A DNA stretch of 7,799 nucleotides from JBKBMT01 sp046295655 (GCA_046295655.1 JBKBMT010000099.1:1-7799); one strand, 5' to 3'; shown: positions 1 to 6,992, counted from the stretch's first letter. Translations and numbers: made by a program. Notes: generated by a model from the letters alone, not told the origin.

Positions 1-255
1 CGTTCTTGCAGAGCCGGGCAGACTGGGCGCGGCGCTGGCGATGCGGGTGTCGGGCGCGGCCTCGGCCGGCGCGGAGGCCACCGCTGTCGCTGGTCGCGGC
101 TGGGCCGAAGGCGGGCGCTGGCGCGGGGTCGGCAGGACGGTGGCAGGTCGCGCCTCGGGGCGGGGCGACCGGTCGGGCGCGGCTGCCGCCGGCGTCGCGG
201 CCAGCGCCAGCGCGACCAGTGCAGCCCGGCACAGACCTGCCCCCCGGATCCTCAT
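1..255 (-). CDS. Secreted proline-rich protein, N-terminal part (possibly extensin-like family)
   Basis: Only the first 85 codons are in the window; the gene runs off the left edge. The start ATG (255-253) overlaps the TGA stop of tyrC as ATGA, so it is probably translated by coupling, helped by a purine-rich GGGGAAGGG a few bases upstream. The protein opens with a classic Sec signal peptide: basic MRIRGAGLCR, a hydrophobic Ala/Leu core (residues 11-20), then TPAAAA, with likely cleavage near residue 25-27. The mature part starts as low-complexity Pro/Arg/Ala sequence (SPRPEARP, PTPRQRPPSAQPRP), which suggests a flexible periplasmic or cell-surface linker before a C-terminal domain that cannot be seen. 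From memory, Rhodobacterales often carry an extensin-like C-terminal-domain protein of this build after tyrC. That identity is inference from build and position only. The reading frame and the secretion signal are much more certain than the family. Confidence 0.75.
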   Translation of the reverse strand, partial: MRIRGAGLCRAALVALALAATPAAAAPDRSPRPEARPATVLPTPRQRPPSAQPRPATAVASAPAEAAPDTRIASAAPSLPGSART

Positions 256-1196
256 CCCTGGCCCTTCCCCCCAGCCGGTGCCGCGAGCGCGATGCGCCCG
301 AAATCCGGCGCGTCGGTGTCTTGACCGGCCTCGACGATACCACGCCGGATCGCCCGTGTCCGGGTGAAATAGGCGTGCAGATGCGGTCCGTCGCCGAGCC
401 GGATCGCACGCTGGAGCGCGAACAGTTCCTCGGTGAAGCGGCCCAGGATGTCGAGCGTCGCCGCCTTGTTGGTCAGGAACACGTCGCGCCACATCACCGG
501 ATCCGATGCCGCGATCCGGGTGAAATCGCGGAACCCGGCGGCAGAGTAGCGGATCACCTCGCTGTCGGTGACGCGCCGCAGGTCGTCGGCCACCCCGACC
601 ATGGTATAGGCGATGAGATGCGGCACATGCGAGGTGACCGCGAGGACCAGGTCGTGATGGTCGGCATCCATCTCGTCCACGTTCGCCCCCATCGCCTCGC
701 ACAGCGCCCGCAGGCGGCCGACCGCGGCCCGATCCGTGCCGTGCAGCGGCGTCAGCAGCCACCATCGGTTGCGGAACAGCGTCGCAAAGCCGGCGCGGGG
801 ACCGGAATGTTCGGTGCCGGCGATGGGATGGCCGGGGATGAAATGGACAGCCTCGGGGATGTGCGGCGCGACATCCTCGATCACCGAGCGCTTGACCGAT
901 CCGACATCCGTGACCGTGGCGCCCGGCGCAAGATGCGGCCCGATCGCCGCCGCAACCGAGGCCATGGCGCCGACCGGAACCGCGAGCACCACCAGATCGG
1001 CGCCCGCGACGGCCTCGGCCGCCGTGGCATGGACGCTGTCACAGAACCCGATCTCCAGCGCGGCGGCACGGGTCTCGGCGGTCTTGGCGAAGCCGGCGAC
1101 ATGGGCTGCAAGCCCCTGTGCCTTCATTGCATGGGCCATGGACGAGGCGATCAGCCCGAGCCCGATCAGCGCGACCCGGTCGTAGATCCGGCTCAT
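252..1196 (-). CDS. tyrC: Prephenate/arogenate dehydrogenase (tyrosine biosynthesis)
   Basis: This 314-residue cytosolic enzyme catalyses the NAD(P)-dependent oxidative decarboxylation of prephenate (to 4-hydroxyphenylpyruvate) and/or arogenate (to tyrosine). An N-terminal Rossmann fold carries IGLGLIASS at 11-19, strand LVVLAVPVG at 68-76 and TDVGSVK at 96-102. The family substrate motif HPIAGTEHSG is at 123-132. The helical C-terminal domain holds TSHVPHLIAY (188-197) and the conserved stretch GFRDFTRIAASDPVMW (221-236). There is no chorismate mutase and no ACT domain, so it is the short monofunctional form. The frame stays open for 27 further codons upstream, but that part is shadow of hisC. 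The ATG at 1196-1194 puts the Rossmann motif at the normal distance from the N-terminus, overlaps the hisC stop as ATGA, and has AAGG about 10 bases upstream. The third glycine of the dinucleotide motif is Ala17. Choice between prephenate and arogenate cannot be made from sequence. Confidence 0.95.
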   Translation of the reverse strand: MSRIYDRVALIGLGLIASSMAHAMKAQGLAAHVAGFAKTAETRAAALEIGFCDSVHATAAEAVAGADLVVLAVPVGAMASVAAAIGPHLAPGATVTDVGSVKRSVIEDVAPHIPEAVHFIPGHPIAGTEHSGPRAGFATLFRNRWWLLTPLHGTDRAAVGRLRALCEAMGANVDEMDADHHDLVLAVTSHVPHLIAYTMVGVADDLRRVTDSEVIRYSAAGFRDFTRIAASDPVMWRDVFLTNKAATLDILGRFTEELFALQRAIRLGDGPHLHAYFTRTRAIRRGIVEAGQDTDAPDFGRIALAAPAGGKGQG

Positions 1197-2281
1197 CGCC
1201 GCGCCGCCTTGAACTGGCCGACCGCATGGGCGACCCGGCGACAGGCGCTTTCGTCGCCCACGGTGATGCGCAGGCAATGCGGCAGGCCGTAGCCCGCCAC
1301 CTGCCGCACGATCAGACCCTCGCCGCGCAGATGCGCATCCGCTGCCTGGGCCTCGGCCGCGTCGGCAAAGCGGGCAAGGATGAAGTTCGCGGTGGAGGTG
1401 TCGGAGGGCACGCCGTGTTCAGCCAGCGCCTCGGCCAGCCAGGCGCGCATCCGCGCATTCTCGGACCGGCAGCGGGCGACATGGTCCTGATCCCGGACTG
1501 CGGCCTCGGCGGCCTCGAGCGCGGCGCTGGACAGGTTGAACGGACCGCGGATGCGGTTCAGCACGTCGATGACCGGACGCGGCGCATAGGCCCAGCCGAC
1601 CCGAAGCCCCCCCAGCCCGTAGATCTTCGAGAAGGTCCGCGTCATCACCACATTGTCGCGTGCAGCGACAATTCCCGCGCCGCCGTCGAAGCCCTCGACA
1701 TATTCGGCATAGGCACCGTCCAGCACCAGCAGCGCCTGGGACGGCAGACCTTCGGCCAGCCGCGCGACCTCGCCGGGGCCGATCATCGTGCCGGTCGGGT
1801 TGTTCGGATTGGCGAGGAACACAAGCCGCGTGCGCCGGTTGCAGGCGGCGAGCAGCGCATCGACATCCGTCGTGCGCTCGCGCTCGGGCACCGAAACCGG
1901 CGTCGCGCCCGCTGCCAGGGCGCTGATGCGATACATCAGGAAGCCGTGTTCGGTGTGCAGCACCTCGTCGCCCGGGCCGGCATAGGCCTGGCAGAGAAGG
2001 CTGATGATCTCGTCGGATCCGACGCCGCAGACGATGGCGCGCGGATCGAGGCCGTGAACCTCGGCGATGGCCCTGCGCAGCGCGTCGTGGTCGGTCGAGG
2101 GGTAGCGGTGCAGACTGTGTGCGGCGCGCAGGAAGGCCTCGCGCGCACGGTCGGAGGGGCCGAAGGGGTTTTCGTTCGAGCTGAGCTTGACCGCATTCGC
2201 CACGCCCGGCAGATGCGACGCGCCGCCCTCGTAGAGCGCGATCTCCGTGATCCCGGGCTGCGGGCGGATCTGGTCGGTCAT
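1193..2281 (-). CDS. hisC: Histidinol-phosphate / aromatic aminotransferase, PLP fold type I
   Basis: This is a complete 362-residue HisC, the usual family length. It moves the amino group between glutamate and imidazole-acetol phosphate in histidine synthesis; many members also transaminate aromatic keto acids. Visible landmarks: SNENPFGPS (35-43) near the substrate, RYPSTD (59-64), GSDE for PLP phosphate contact (88-91), NPNNPTGT (158-165), LDGAYAEY (187-194), the Schiff-base lysine K219 in TRTFSKIYGLGGLRVGW (214-230), and R338 in CLRITVG, the usual substrate-carboxylate arginine. The ATG at 2281 has AAGGGG (plus-strand 2288-2293) six bases upstream. The TGA overlaps the tyrC start. Direct coupling to tyrC, with no other his gene in view, favours a role in tyrosine/phenylalanine transamination, alone or together with histidine synthesis. 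If a second hisC sits in a his operon elsewhere, this copy would be the aromatic one. The 76-bp upstream gap leaves room for its own promoter. Confidence 0.95.
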   Translation of the reverse strand: MTDQIRPQPGITEIALYEGGASHLPGVANAVKLSSNENPFGPSDRAREAFLRAAHSLHRYPSTDHDALRRAIAEVHGLDPRAIVCGVGSDEIISLLCQAYAGPGDEVLHTEHGFLMYRISALAAGATPVSVPERERTTDVDALLAACNRRTRLVFLANPNNPTGTMIGPGEVARLAEGLPSQALLVLDGAYAEYVEGFDGGAGIVAARDNVVMTRTFSKIYGLGGLRVGWAYAPRPVIDVLNRIRGPFNLSSAALEAAEAAVRDQDHVARCRSENARMRAWLAEALAEHGVPSDTSTANFILARFADAAEAQAADAHLRGEGLIVRQVAGYGLPHCLRITVGDESACRRVAHAVGQFKAARR

Positions 2282-2302
2282 GGCGAACCCCTTGGCGATG
2301 CG

Positions 2303-2318
2303 CGCCGTTCTAGCGGCG
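2303..2318. repeat. Small inverted repeat upstream of hisC
   Basis: A perfect 5-bp inverted repeat, CGCCG / CGGCG, flanks the six bases TTCTAG in the kpsC-hisC gap, starting 22 bp before the hisC ATG. It is not followed by a T run on either strand, so it is not a convincing Rho-independent terminator. It may be a weak hairpin in a leader or simply a chance product of high GC. No convincing -35/-10 pair was seen in this 76-bp gap. Confidence 0.25.
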
Positions 2319-2357
2319 GGCGGGGGCGCTGGCCAGAGCGTTCTTGCCGCGCCCGGC

Positions 2358-4442
2358 TCAGCGCCGCCAGAACGGCCAGACCGGGGCGGCGATCCCCTGG
2401 GCCCGCGCCAGAAGGCGCAGCGTCGGGCCGCCTCGCGGACCGCCCCGGGCTACCAGCCGGTCGATCGCGACCTCGGGCGGGCAGGGTTGCCGGGTCAGCG
2501 GGTCGCGATAGCGCGGATAGGCGATCAGCACCGCATGGGCGAGCGCGGCAAGGCTCGGCCGCGCCCGGCGCCGCGCCGGGACCGGCCCCAGATCGCGGGT
2601 CAGGCCCCAGCCCGCATAGAAGGGGGTGCCGAGGCAGGTGACGGGCATGCCGCGCAGCAGCGCCTCGAACCCGATGGTGGAGGTGATCGTGCAGACTTCG
2701 TCTGCCATCGCCAGCGCTTCGGCCGCGCCGGTGCCCGTCAGCACCGCATCGGCCAGATCCGACAGCGCGTCCAGCGGCACCGCCCCGGGGCGCAGGCCCG
2801 CCTCGACATCCGGGTGGGGTTTCCACAGGATCAGCGCGTCGGGATTGTCGGCCCGGACCCTTTCGAGCAGGGCAAGGTTGGTCCGCTCTGCCCCGGAGCC
2901 GCGCAGGATCGAGGCATCGTCCTCGACCTGGCCGGGCACGAGGATCCGGCGCTGCCCGTCGGGCAGGGCGGTATCGGGCCGAAGGCCGTCGAGCATGTAT
3001 TTCGTGACTCCTGTCCCGACGATTCGGGCGATCAGTCGTTCCGCCCGTGCCTCGCCGCCCGCCGGCGGGCCCTCTGCGATCAACCGCTCCAGCCGGCTTT
3101 CGCGGCTGGGGTCGTAGTATATGCCGAGGTCGTCGGTCACGAGCCCGACCGGCGGCACCAGATCGGCCCCCAGTCCGCGCGAGCGCAGTACCGCATCCTC
3201 GACCCGGCGCAGCGGGATGGACCGGGCCGCCAGCGCCAGGCCCTCGGACTCCCGTCCGGCCCAGACCAGCAGGCCGCGGCCCTCGCGTTCGGCCAGAGCG
3301 ACGGCGCGCTGCGGATCGGCGGCGAAGCGCAGCCTTTTCCAGCGGCCGAAGAAGCCCTGCATGTGCGGCCGCTTCCAGGTGCTGATGCCCAGCGCGACAT
3401 GGCCGCGCCGGTCCTCGCGGTAGGCGCGGACCTCGGCCTCCATCTGATCGACCGCTTCCTCGAACCGGCACAGCCGGTCACGGCAGGGGTCGTACCAGGT
3501 GGGCGCAAGGATCATGGCCGCGGCGAACAGCTGGCTTCGGGTCAGGCGTCGGGTGCGGCGCGGGAAGGGGTCGGCGTGGCGGTCGTCGGTCAGACCCCAG
3601 CCGGCATAGAACGGCCGGCCGAAGACCTGCGGCCGGTGCCCGGCGATGATCGCCTCGAACCCCATCACCGACGAGACGGTGTAGACCGCGACTGCGCCTT
3701 CCAGCAGCGCCCGCGGGCTGACCGGTTCGGTCAGCAGGCTGACGCGTCCGGTTGCGTCCGCGGGGCCGAAATGGCCCTGCCGCAGCCCTGCGACGGTTTC
3801 GGGATGGGCGCGGATCACGATGCGGGCGCCGGGGTGGTCTTCCTGCGCGCAGAACAGCATCTCGCGGAAGGTGCCCCAGCCTGCCCCGCCGTGGGTGATC
3901 GAGGCGTCGCCGCGGGTCTGGTCGATCACCAGCACATAGCCGGGCCGGGGGACGGGCAGCGCCGGGTCGTGGGTGTTGTATTTCGACAGTTGCAGCGCCG
4001 CCATCCGCGCGATTCCGTCGCGGGCGCGGGACAGTAGCGCCGTGTCGTCGAGCGGATCGCGGGCCAGGATCTGTTCCAGCGCCGAGGGGGCGCCGGCATC
4101 GAAATGCACCCCGCCTGTGCGGTCGATCATCAGCCCGATCGGCGGGTCGCCCGCGCGGCCCGGCCGCAGCGAGCGCAGGAAGGCATCCTCGACCCGCACC
4201 AGCGTCGCCCCGGTTGCCGCCGCTATCGCCTCGCCCTTCGGGGCGAGCGGGCTGCGGCCCCAGACGCCGACCGCATCCCGGGGGCCGGGCCGCGACACGG
4301 GGGTAACAGGCAGCGGCCGCAGCCCTGCAAGCGTGAGGATGCGCCGGATCCGCCCCGGCCGCCAAAGCCCAGACGCCGGGCAGAACAGCCGGGTCGGGGC
4401 CAGGAGGGCGGCGGCGGCATCGGCGGGGTCGCGCTGCGGCAT
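2358..4442 (-). CDS. kpsC: KpsC-like two-module beta-Kdo transferase (capsule lipid-anchor linker)
   Basis: The 694-residue protein matches the usual length of KpsC (about 675 in E. coli). KpsC extends the beta-Kdo linker on phosphatidylglycerol with alternating linkages at the cytoplasmic face of the inner membrane, preparing the anchor on which a group 2-type capsule is built. It is two similar halves, with matching motifs exactly 330 residues apart: VRVEDAFLR (82-90) and RRVEDAVLR (412-420); QTRGDASI (175-182) and QVEDDASI (505-512); RAHPETVAGL (211-220) and KPHPDVEAGL (541-550); SSVMGFEAIIAGHRP (257-271) and TSTIGFEALLRGMP (587-600); RPFYAGWGLTDD (276-287) and TPFYAGWGLTRD (606-617). No signal peptide or membrane span is seen. 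The ATG at 4442 lies 11 bp after the export-protein stop. An in-frame GTG at 4457-4455 would give five more residues and a GTGA overlap; neither start has a strong ribosome site. It is the third gene of the capsule set, and its stop lies 76 bp before hisC. Confidence 0.93.
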   Translation of the reverse strand: MPQRDPADAAAALLAPTRLFCPASGLWRPGRIRRILTLAGLRPLPVTPVSRPGPRDAVGVWGRSPLAPKGEAIAAATGATLVRVEDAFLRSLRPGRAGDPPIGLMIDRTGGVHFDAGAPSALEQILARDPLDDTALLSRARDGIARMAALQLSKYNTHDPALPVPRPGYVLVIDQTRGDASITHGGAGWGTFREMLFCAQEDHPGARIVIRAHPETVAGLRQGHFGPADATGRVSLLTEPVSPRALLEGAVAVYTVSSVMGFEAIIAGHRPQVFGRPFYAGWGLTDDRHADPFPRRTRRLTRSQLFAAAMILAPTWYDPCRDRLCRFEEAVDQMEAEVRAYREDRRGHVALGISTWKRPHMQGFFGRWKRLRFAADPQRAVALAEREGRGLLVWAGRESEGLALAARSIPLRRVEDAVLRSRGLGADLVPPVGLVTDDLGIYYDPSRESRLERLIAEGPPAGGEARAERLIARIVGTGVTKYMLDGLRPDTALPDGQRRILVPGQVEDDASILRGSGAERTNLALLERVRADNPDALILWKPHPDVEAGLRPGAVPLDALSDLADAVLTGTGAAEALAMADEVCTITSTIGFEALLRGMPVTCLGTPFYAGWGLTRDLGPVPARRRARPSLAALAHAVLIAYPRYRDPLTRQPCPPEVAIDRLVARGGPRGGPTLRLLARAQGIAAPVWPFWRR

Positions 4443-4453
4443 GGCCGCGGCCG

Positions 4454-5587
4454 TCACTCGCCGATGCTGGTGAGCGAATCGAGGGCTCCGGTCGTCCCGG
4501 TGATCGCGCTCAGCGCCTTCTGCCACTGCACATAGGGCGCCTCGGTGACATAGACCGTGTCGCCGTCGCGGATGACGAAGTCGCGGGCCCGGAACATGCC
4601 GTTGGGCTGGGTCAGGTCCAGCACATAGACCATCCGCTGCGCACCGGTCAGGTCGGTCCGGTTCAGGACCCGGTTCGCGATCTCGGCCGGTTCGTTGCGG
4701 AACACGAACACGCCCGTGGGATCGGCCAGATAGGTGTTCAGCCCGCCCACCTGGGCAATGGCCTCGATCGCCGACAGGGTCTGGGTGTCGAACGGCACAC
4801 GGGTCTGGGTGCCGGTGGCGCCCAGCGCCACGAAGGCACGACGGTCCTGTTCGACCACGATCCGGTCGCCCGAGCGGAGCGCGATGTCGTAGGCCGGATG
4901 GTCATAGAGATCCTGGAGCCAGACCTTCCCCGTATGGCTGCCGCGCGTCACCCGGACCTGCGCCACCGCAGGCTCGATCGTCACGCCGCCGGCGCGGGCC
5001 AGCATGGCCGACAGCCGGCGCGTCGGCCGTTCGATCGGAAAGTTTCCCGGCGTCGCGACCGAACCGGCGACGGTCACGGTCGCCCCGTCGCCCGCCACCC
5101 GTGCGACCGAGACCTGCGGATCGGGGGTCTGCGCATCGAGCCGCGAGGTGATCAGCCGCCGCAGCGCCTCGGGCGACTGTCCGGCGGCCTTGAGCCGCCC
5201 GGCATAGGGGACGAAGATGAAACCCGAACCGTCCACCTGCACATCGGTCAGCACCGAAAGCCGCTCGCCCGCGACCGACAGCAGCGGCTCGTCGCGCACG
5301 TTCTCGTAGATCTGAAGGCTCAGCACGTCGCCGGGATTGATCGTGTCCGATCCGACCACGCCGGCATTGAGGAACCCCTGCGAGAAGCCGAGGGCCGGGA
5401 CGAGGGCTGTGGCCCGCGTGACGTGATCGTTGACCGAGACGACGAAGGCATCGCCCTTCTCCATGACGGAGCCGGCAAAGATCTCGCGCTTGTTCGGACC
5501 GGAGCGCGGCAGGCCGCAGGCGGCCACCGTGGCCGCAATGAGGATAAGGGCCAGAATCCTGACCCCACGGGAGGCGTTGACGCACAC
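4454..5587 (-). CDS. Outer-membrane polysaccharide export lipoprotein (Wza/CtrA/KpsD-type)
   Basis: This 377-residue secreted lipoprotein forms the outer-membrane exit for a surface polysaccharide. A lipoprotein signal peptide ends in the lipobox VAAC (21-24), giving Cys24 as the lipidated residue. The following Gly is not an inner-membrane retention Asp, so sorting to the outer membrane is expected. A polysaccharide-export domain follows (about 80-165: DTINPGDVLSLQIYENV, then VQVDGSGFIFVPYAG and the helix with ALRRLITSRL). Two SLBB-type beta-grasp modules come next (about 168-245, VTVAGSVATPGNFPI to LRSGDRIVVEQD; and about 252-350, ending RDGDTVYVTEAP). The C-terminal YVQWQKALSAI segment could be the amphipathic membrane helix. 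Its size fits Wza or CtrA better than the roughly 560-residue KpsD. The start is GTG at 5587, chosen because AAGGAG lies eight bases upstream and the signal peptide begins at once. The KpsS/KpsC neighbours imply an ABC-transporter-dependent capsule rather than a Wzy-dependent one. Confidence 0.93.
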   Translation of the reverse strand: MCVNASRGVRILALILIAATVAACGLPRSGPNKREIFAGSVMEKGDAFVVSVNDHVTRATALVPALGFSQGFLNAGVVGSDTINPGDVLSLQIYENVRDEPLLSVAGERLSVLTDVQVDGSGFIFVPYAGRLKAAGQSPEALRRLITSRLDAQTPDPQVSVARVAGDGATVTVAGSVATPGNFPIERPTRRLSAMLARAGGVTIEPAVAQVRVTRGSHTGKVWLQDLYDHPAYDIALRSGDRIVVEQDRRAFVALGATGTQTRVPFDTQTLSAIEAIAQVGGLNTYLADPTGVFVFRNEPAEIANRVLNRTDLTGAQRMVYVLDLTQPNGMFRARDFVIRDGDTVYVTEAPYVQWQKALSAITGTTGALDSLTSIGE

Positions 5588-5595
5588 TGCTCGGG

Positions 5596-5601
5596 CTCCT
5601 T
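5596..5601 (-). promoter_or_regulatory. Strong ribosome binding site fixing the GTG start of the export lipoprotein
   Basis: The minus strand reads AAGGAG with eight bases before GTG at 5587. This near-perfect Shine-Dalgarno decides for the GTG start, since no ATG occurs in frame nearby and the signal peptide would be lost from any later start. Confidence 0.8.
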
Positions 5602-5606
5602 GACGT

Positions 5607-5631
5607 GCCTCAGGTATTTTGCCGCCGAGGC
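5607..5631. repeat. Hyphenated palindrome upstream of the export lipoprotein gene
   Basis: The 85-bp gap between kpsS and the export gene contains GCCTC and GAGGC arms (plus-strand 5607-5611 and 5627-5631) separated by 15 bases that include the only AT-rich patch of the gap (TATTTT on plus, AAAATA on minus). The element ends a few bases before the ribosome site. It could be an operator, a leader hairpin, or part of a promoter whose -10 is the AAAATA patch. A -35 candidate, TTTGCG, exists on the minus strand, but the 14-base spacing is short. A short AT-rich box next to a GGCGG-type string is, from memory, a recurring intergenic pattern in Rhodobacterales. The function is unknown. Confidence 0.4.
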
Positions 5632-5672
5632 TAGCGCAAAGACGTCGGCCGATCCAGCGCCGCGGACGCCGC

Positions 5673-6992
5673 CTATGTCACGAGGCGCAAGTGTTGCCGC
5701 GGCGCCGCTTTTCCGGCCAGCAGCGCATCGTAGGGGTCAAGCTCGTGCAGCATCATGTCCACGACCTGCCGCAGCAGCTCGCGCCGGCCGCGGGCCGAAT
5801 AGAAGCCGCCCGCGACCTGGCTCGTTTCCAGCAGGTAGCGGCGAAAGTCGCGGTAGGCGCGGCTGTCCGGGCGGTCGGGGTCGGCGAAGAACTCGGCCAG
5901 CGGCTTCTGCGACACGAATTCCGGCTTGGCATAGACTGCCCGACCGAAGGGGCGCAGCGGCAGCCCGCGCCAGAGGGCCTGCTGCGCGGCGGTGGAATTG
6001 ACCGTCACCGCGGTCCGGGCATGGTTCAGAAGCTGGGCCAGCTTTCCGCCGCGCACGAGATGCACCCGATCCTGCAGCCCGTGTGCCCGTGCCTCGGCCC
6101 GGAGCGTTTCGGCGACCGGCGCGCGCCAGTCCTCGAGCGGGTGGGTCTTGAACACCAGATGGTGATGCGACGGCGCGCCGCGGGCGAAGCCGTCCAGCAC
6201 GACACGCACGAAATCGGTCTGGCTGGCAAAGGGCGAATGGGCGCGGAAGCTTGCGTCGTGCTCCAGTTGCATCAGCACGAGGTGATAGGGAAACCCGCCG
6301 CGCCGGATCCTTGCGGTGGCCAGCGCACGGTCCAGCCGGTGGACCGGCATCAGCACCAGCCGCCGCAGATAGAGCCCGAACTCCTGCGCCACGGTCAGGT
6401 CGCGGTGCGGGCGGAAGCGGGGATAGCCCCGGTTCGCGGCGAGGACCAGGCCGTGATAGACCGCGCCCCAGAACACATGCTCGCGCATGTCGCCCCAGCG
6501 TGCCGGGGCATCGGGCAGATCGGTGTCGAGCGTCGCCAGCGCGGCGCGCATCTCGTCCAGCGACATCGACATGAGGCGCGAATGTCCGTTCGCCCCGCCG
6601 CGTTCGTAGCTGATCCAGTAGGGCCGCAGATAGCCTTCCTCGAACACGTGCACGACGATACCGGCGCCGCGCGCGATCTCTGCCGCCTGCGCATGGACCG
6701 GCCGCGTGTCGCCGTAGAGCACGAGGTCCGTCACCCCGCAGTCGGCAAGGATCCGGGTGCAGGTTGCCGGCCAGCGTTCGGGCGCCTCGCGATAGGGGAG
6801 GTAGCGCGAGGCGGGGCGCCACAGCGCCTGATCTCCCCGGTTGAAGCCGACGCGCCAGCACTCGGCCCCCGCCGCGCGCAGCATCGCCGCGAGTTCGGCG
6901 AAGAACGGGCCGTGCGGCCCCTGGAGAAACAGGAAGGTCCGCCCCTGTCCGGGGCGGGGGCTGGTCGCCGGGGGCTGAGGCGTCAGCGCCAT
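5673..6992 (-). CDS. kpsS: KpsS-like beta-Kdo transferase (initiates the capsule lipid linker)
   Basis: This is a complete 439-residue member of the capsule synthesis family to which KpsS belongs. In E. coli-type systems KpsS places the first beta-Kdo on (lyso)phosphatidylglycerol at the inner face of the cytoplasmic membrane, and KpsC then extends it. Landmarks: FLFLQGPHGPFF (20-31), YGDTRPVH (93-100), HVFEEGYLRPYWI (115-127), QLEHDASF (242-249), FKTHPLEDW (281-289), VNSTAAQQALWRGLPL (331-346), FGRAVY (349-354) and GFYSARGRRELL (396-407). No signal peptide or membrane span is visible. It is longer than the roughly 390 residues of E. coli KpsS, partly from a Pro-rich N-terminal tail of about 18 residues. 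The ATG at 6992 has AGGA seven bases upstream. It is the first gene of the minus-strand run, 85 bp before the export lipoprotein, so its promoter should lie in the gap shared with ribE. Confidence 0.93.
   Translation of the reverse strand: MALTPQPPATSPRPGQGRTFLFLQGPHGPFFAELAAMLRAAGAECWRVGFNRGDQALWRPASRYLPYREAPERWPATCTRILADCGVTDLVLYGDTRPVHAQAAEIARGAGIVVHVFEEGYLRPYWISYERGGANGHSRLMSMSLDEMRAALATLDTDLPDAPARWGDMREHVFWGAVYHGLVLAANRGYPRFRPHRDLTVAQEFGLYLRRLVLMPVHRLDRALATARIRRGGFPYHLVLMQLEHDASFRAHSPFASQTDFVRVVLDGFARGAPSHHHLVFKTHPLEDWRAPVAETLRAEARAHGLQDRVHLVRGGKLAQLLNHARTAVTVNSTAAQQALWRGLPLRPFGRAVYAKPEFVSQKPLAEFFADPDRPDSRAYRDFRRYLLETSQVAGGFYSARGRRELLRQVVDMMLHELDPYDALLAGKAAPRQHLRLVT

Noticed and set aside
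1..9. 9-base identity CGTTCTTGC between the left edge and 2339-2347
   Set aside because: It is too short and isolated, lying in one coding and one intergenic site; best explained by chance.
2282..2357. Rho-independent terminator between kpsC and hisC
   Set aside because: GC-rich inverted repeats can be drawn but none is followed by a T run, so termination cannot be supported.
6..4037. Very long plus-strand open frames (for example 6-1292, 1118-2641, 2247-4037) antisense to tyrC, hisC and kpsC
   Set aside because: They lie opposite clearly identified genes, are rich in Arg, Pro, Gly and Ala with no recognisable motif, and arise because GC-rich codons rarely give stops on the opposite strand.
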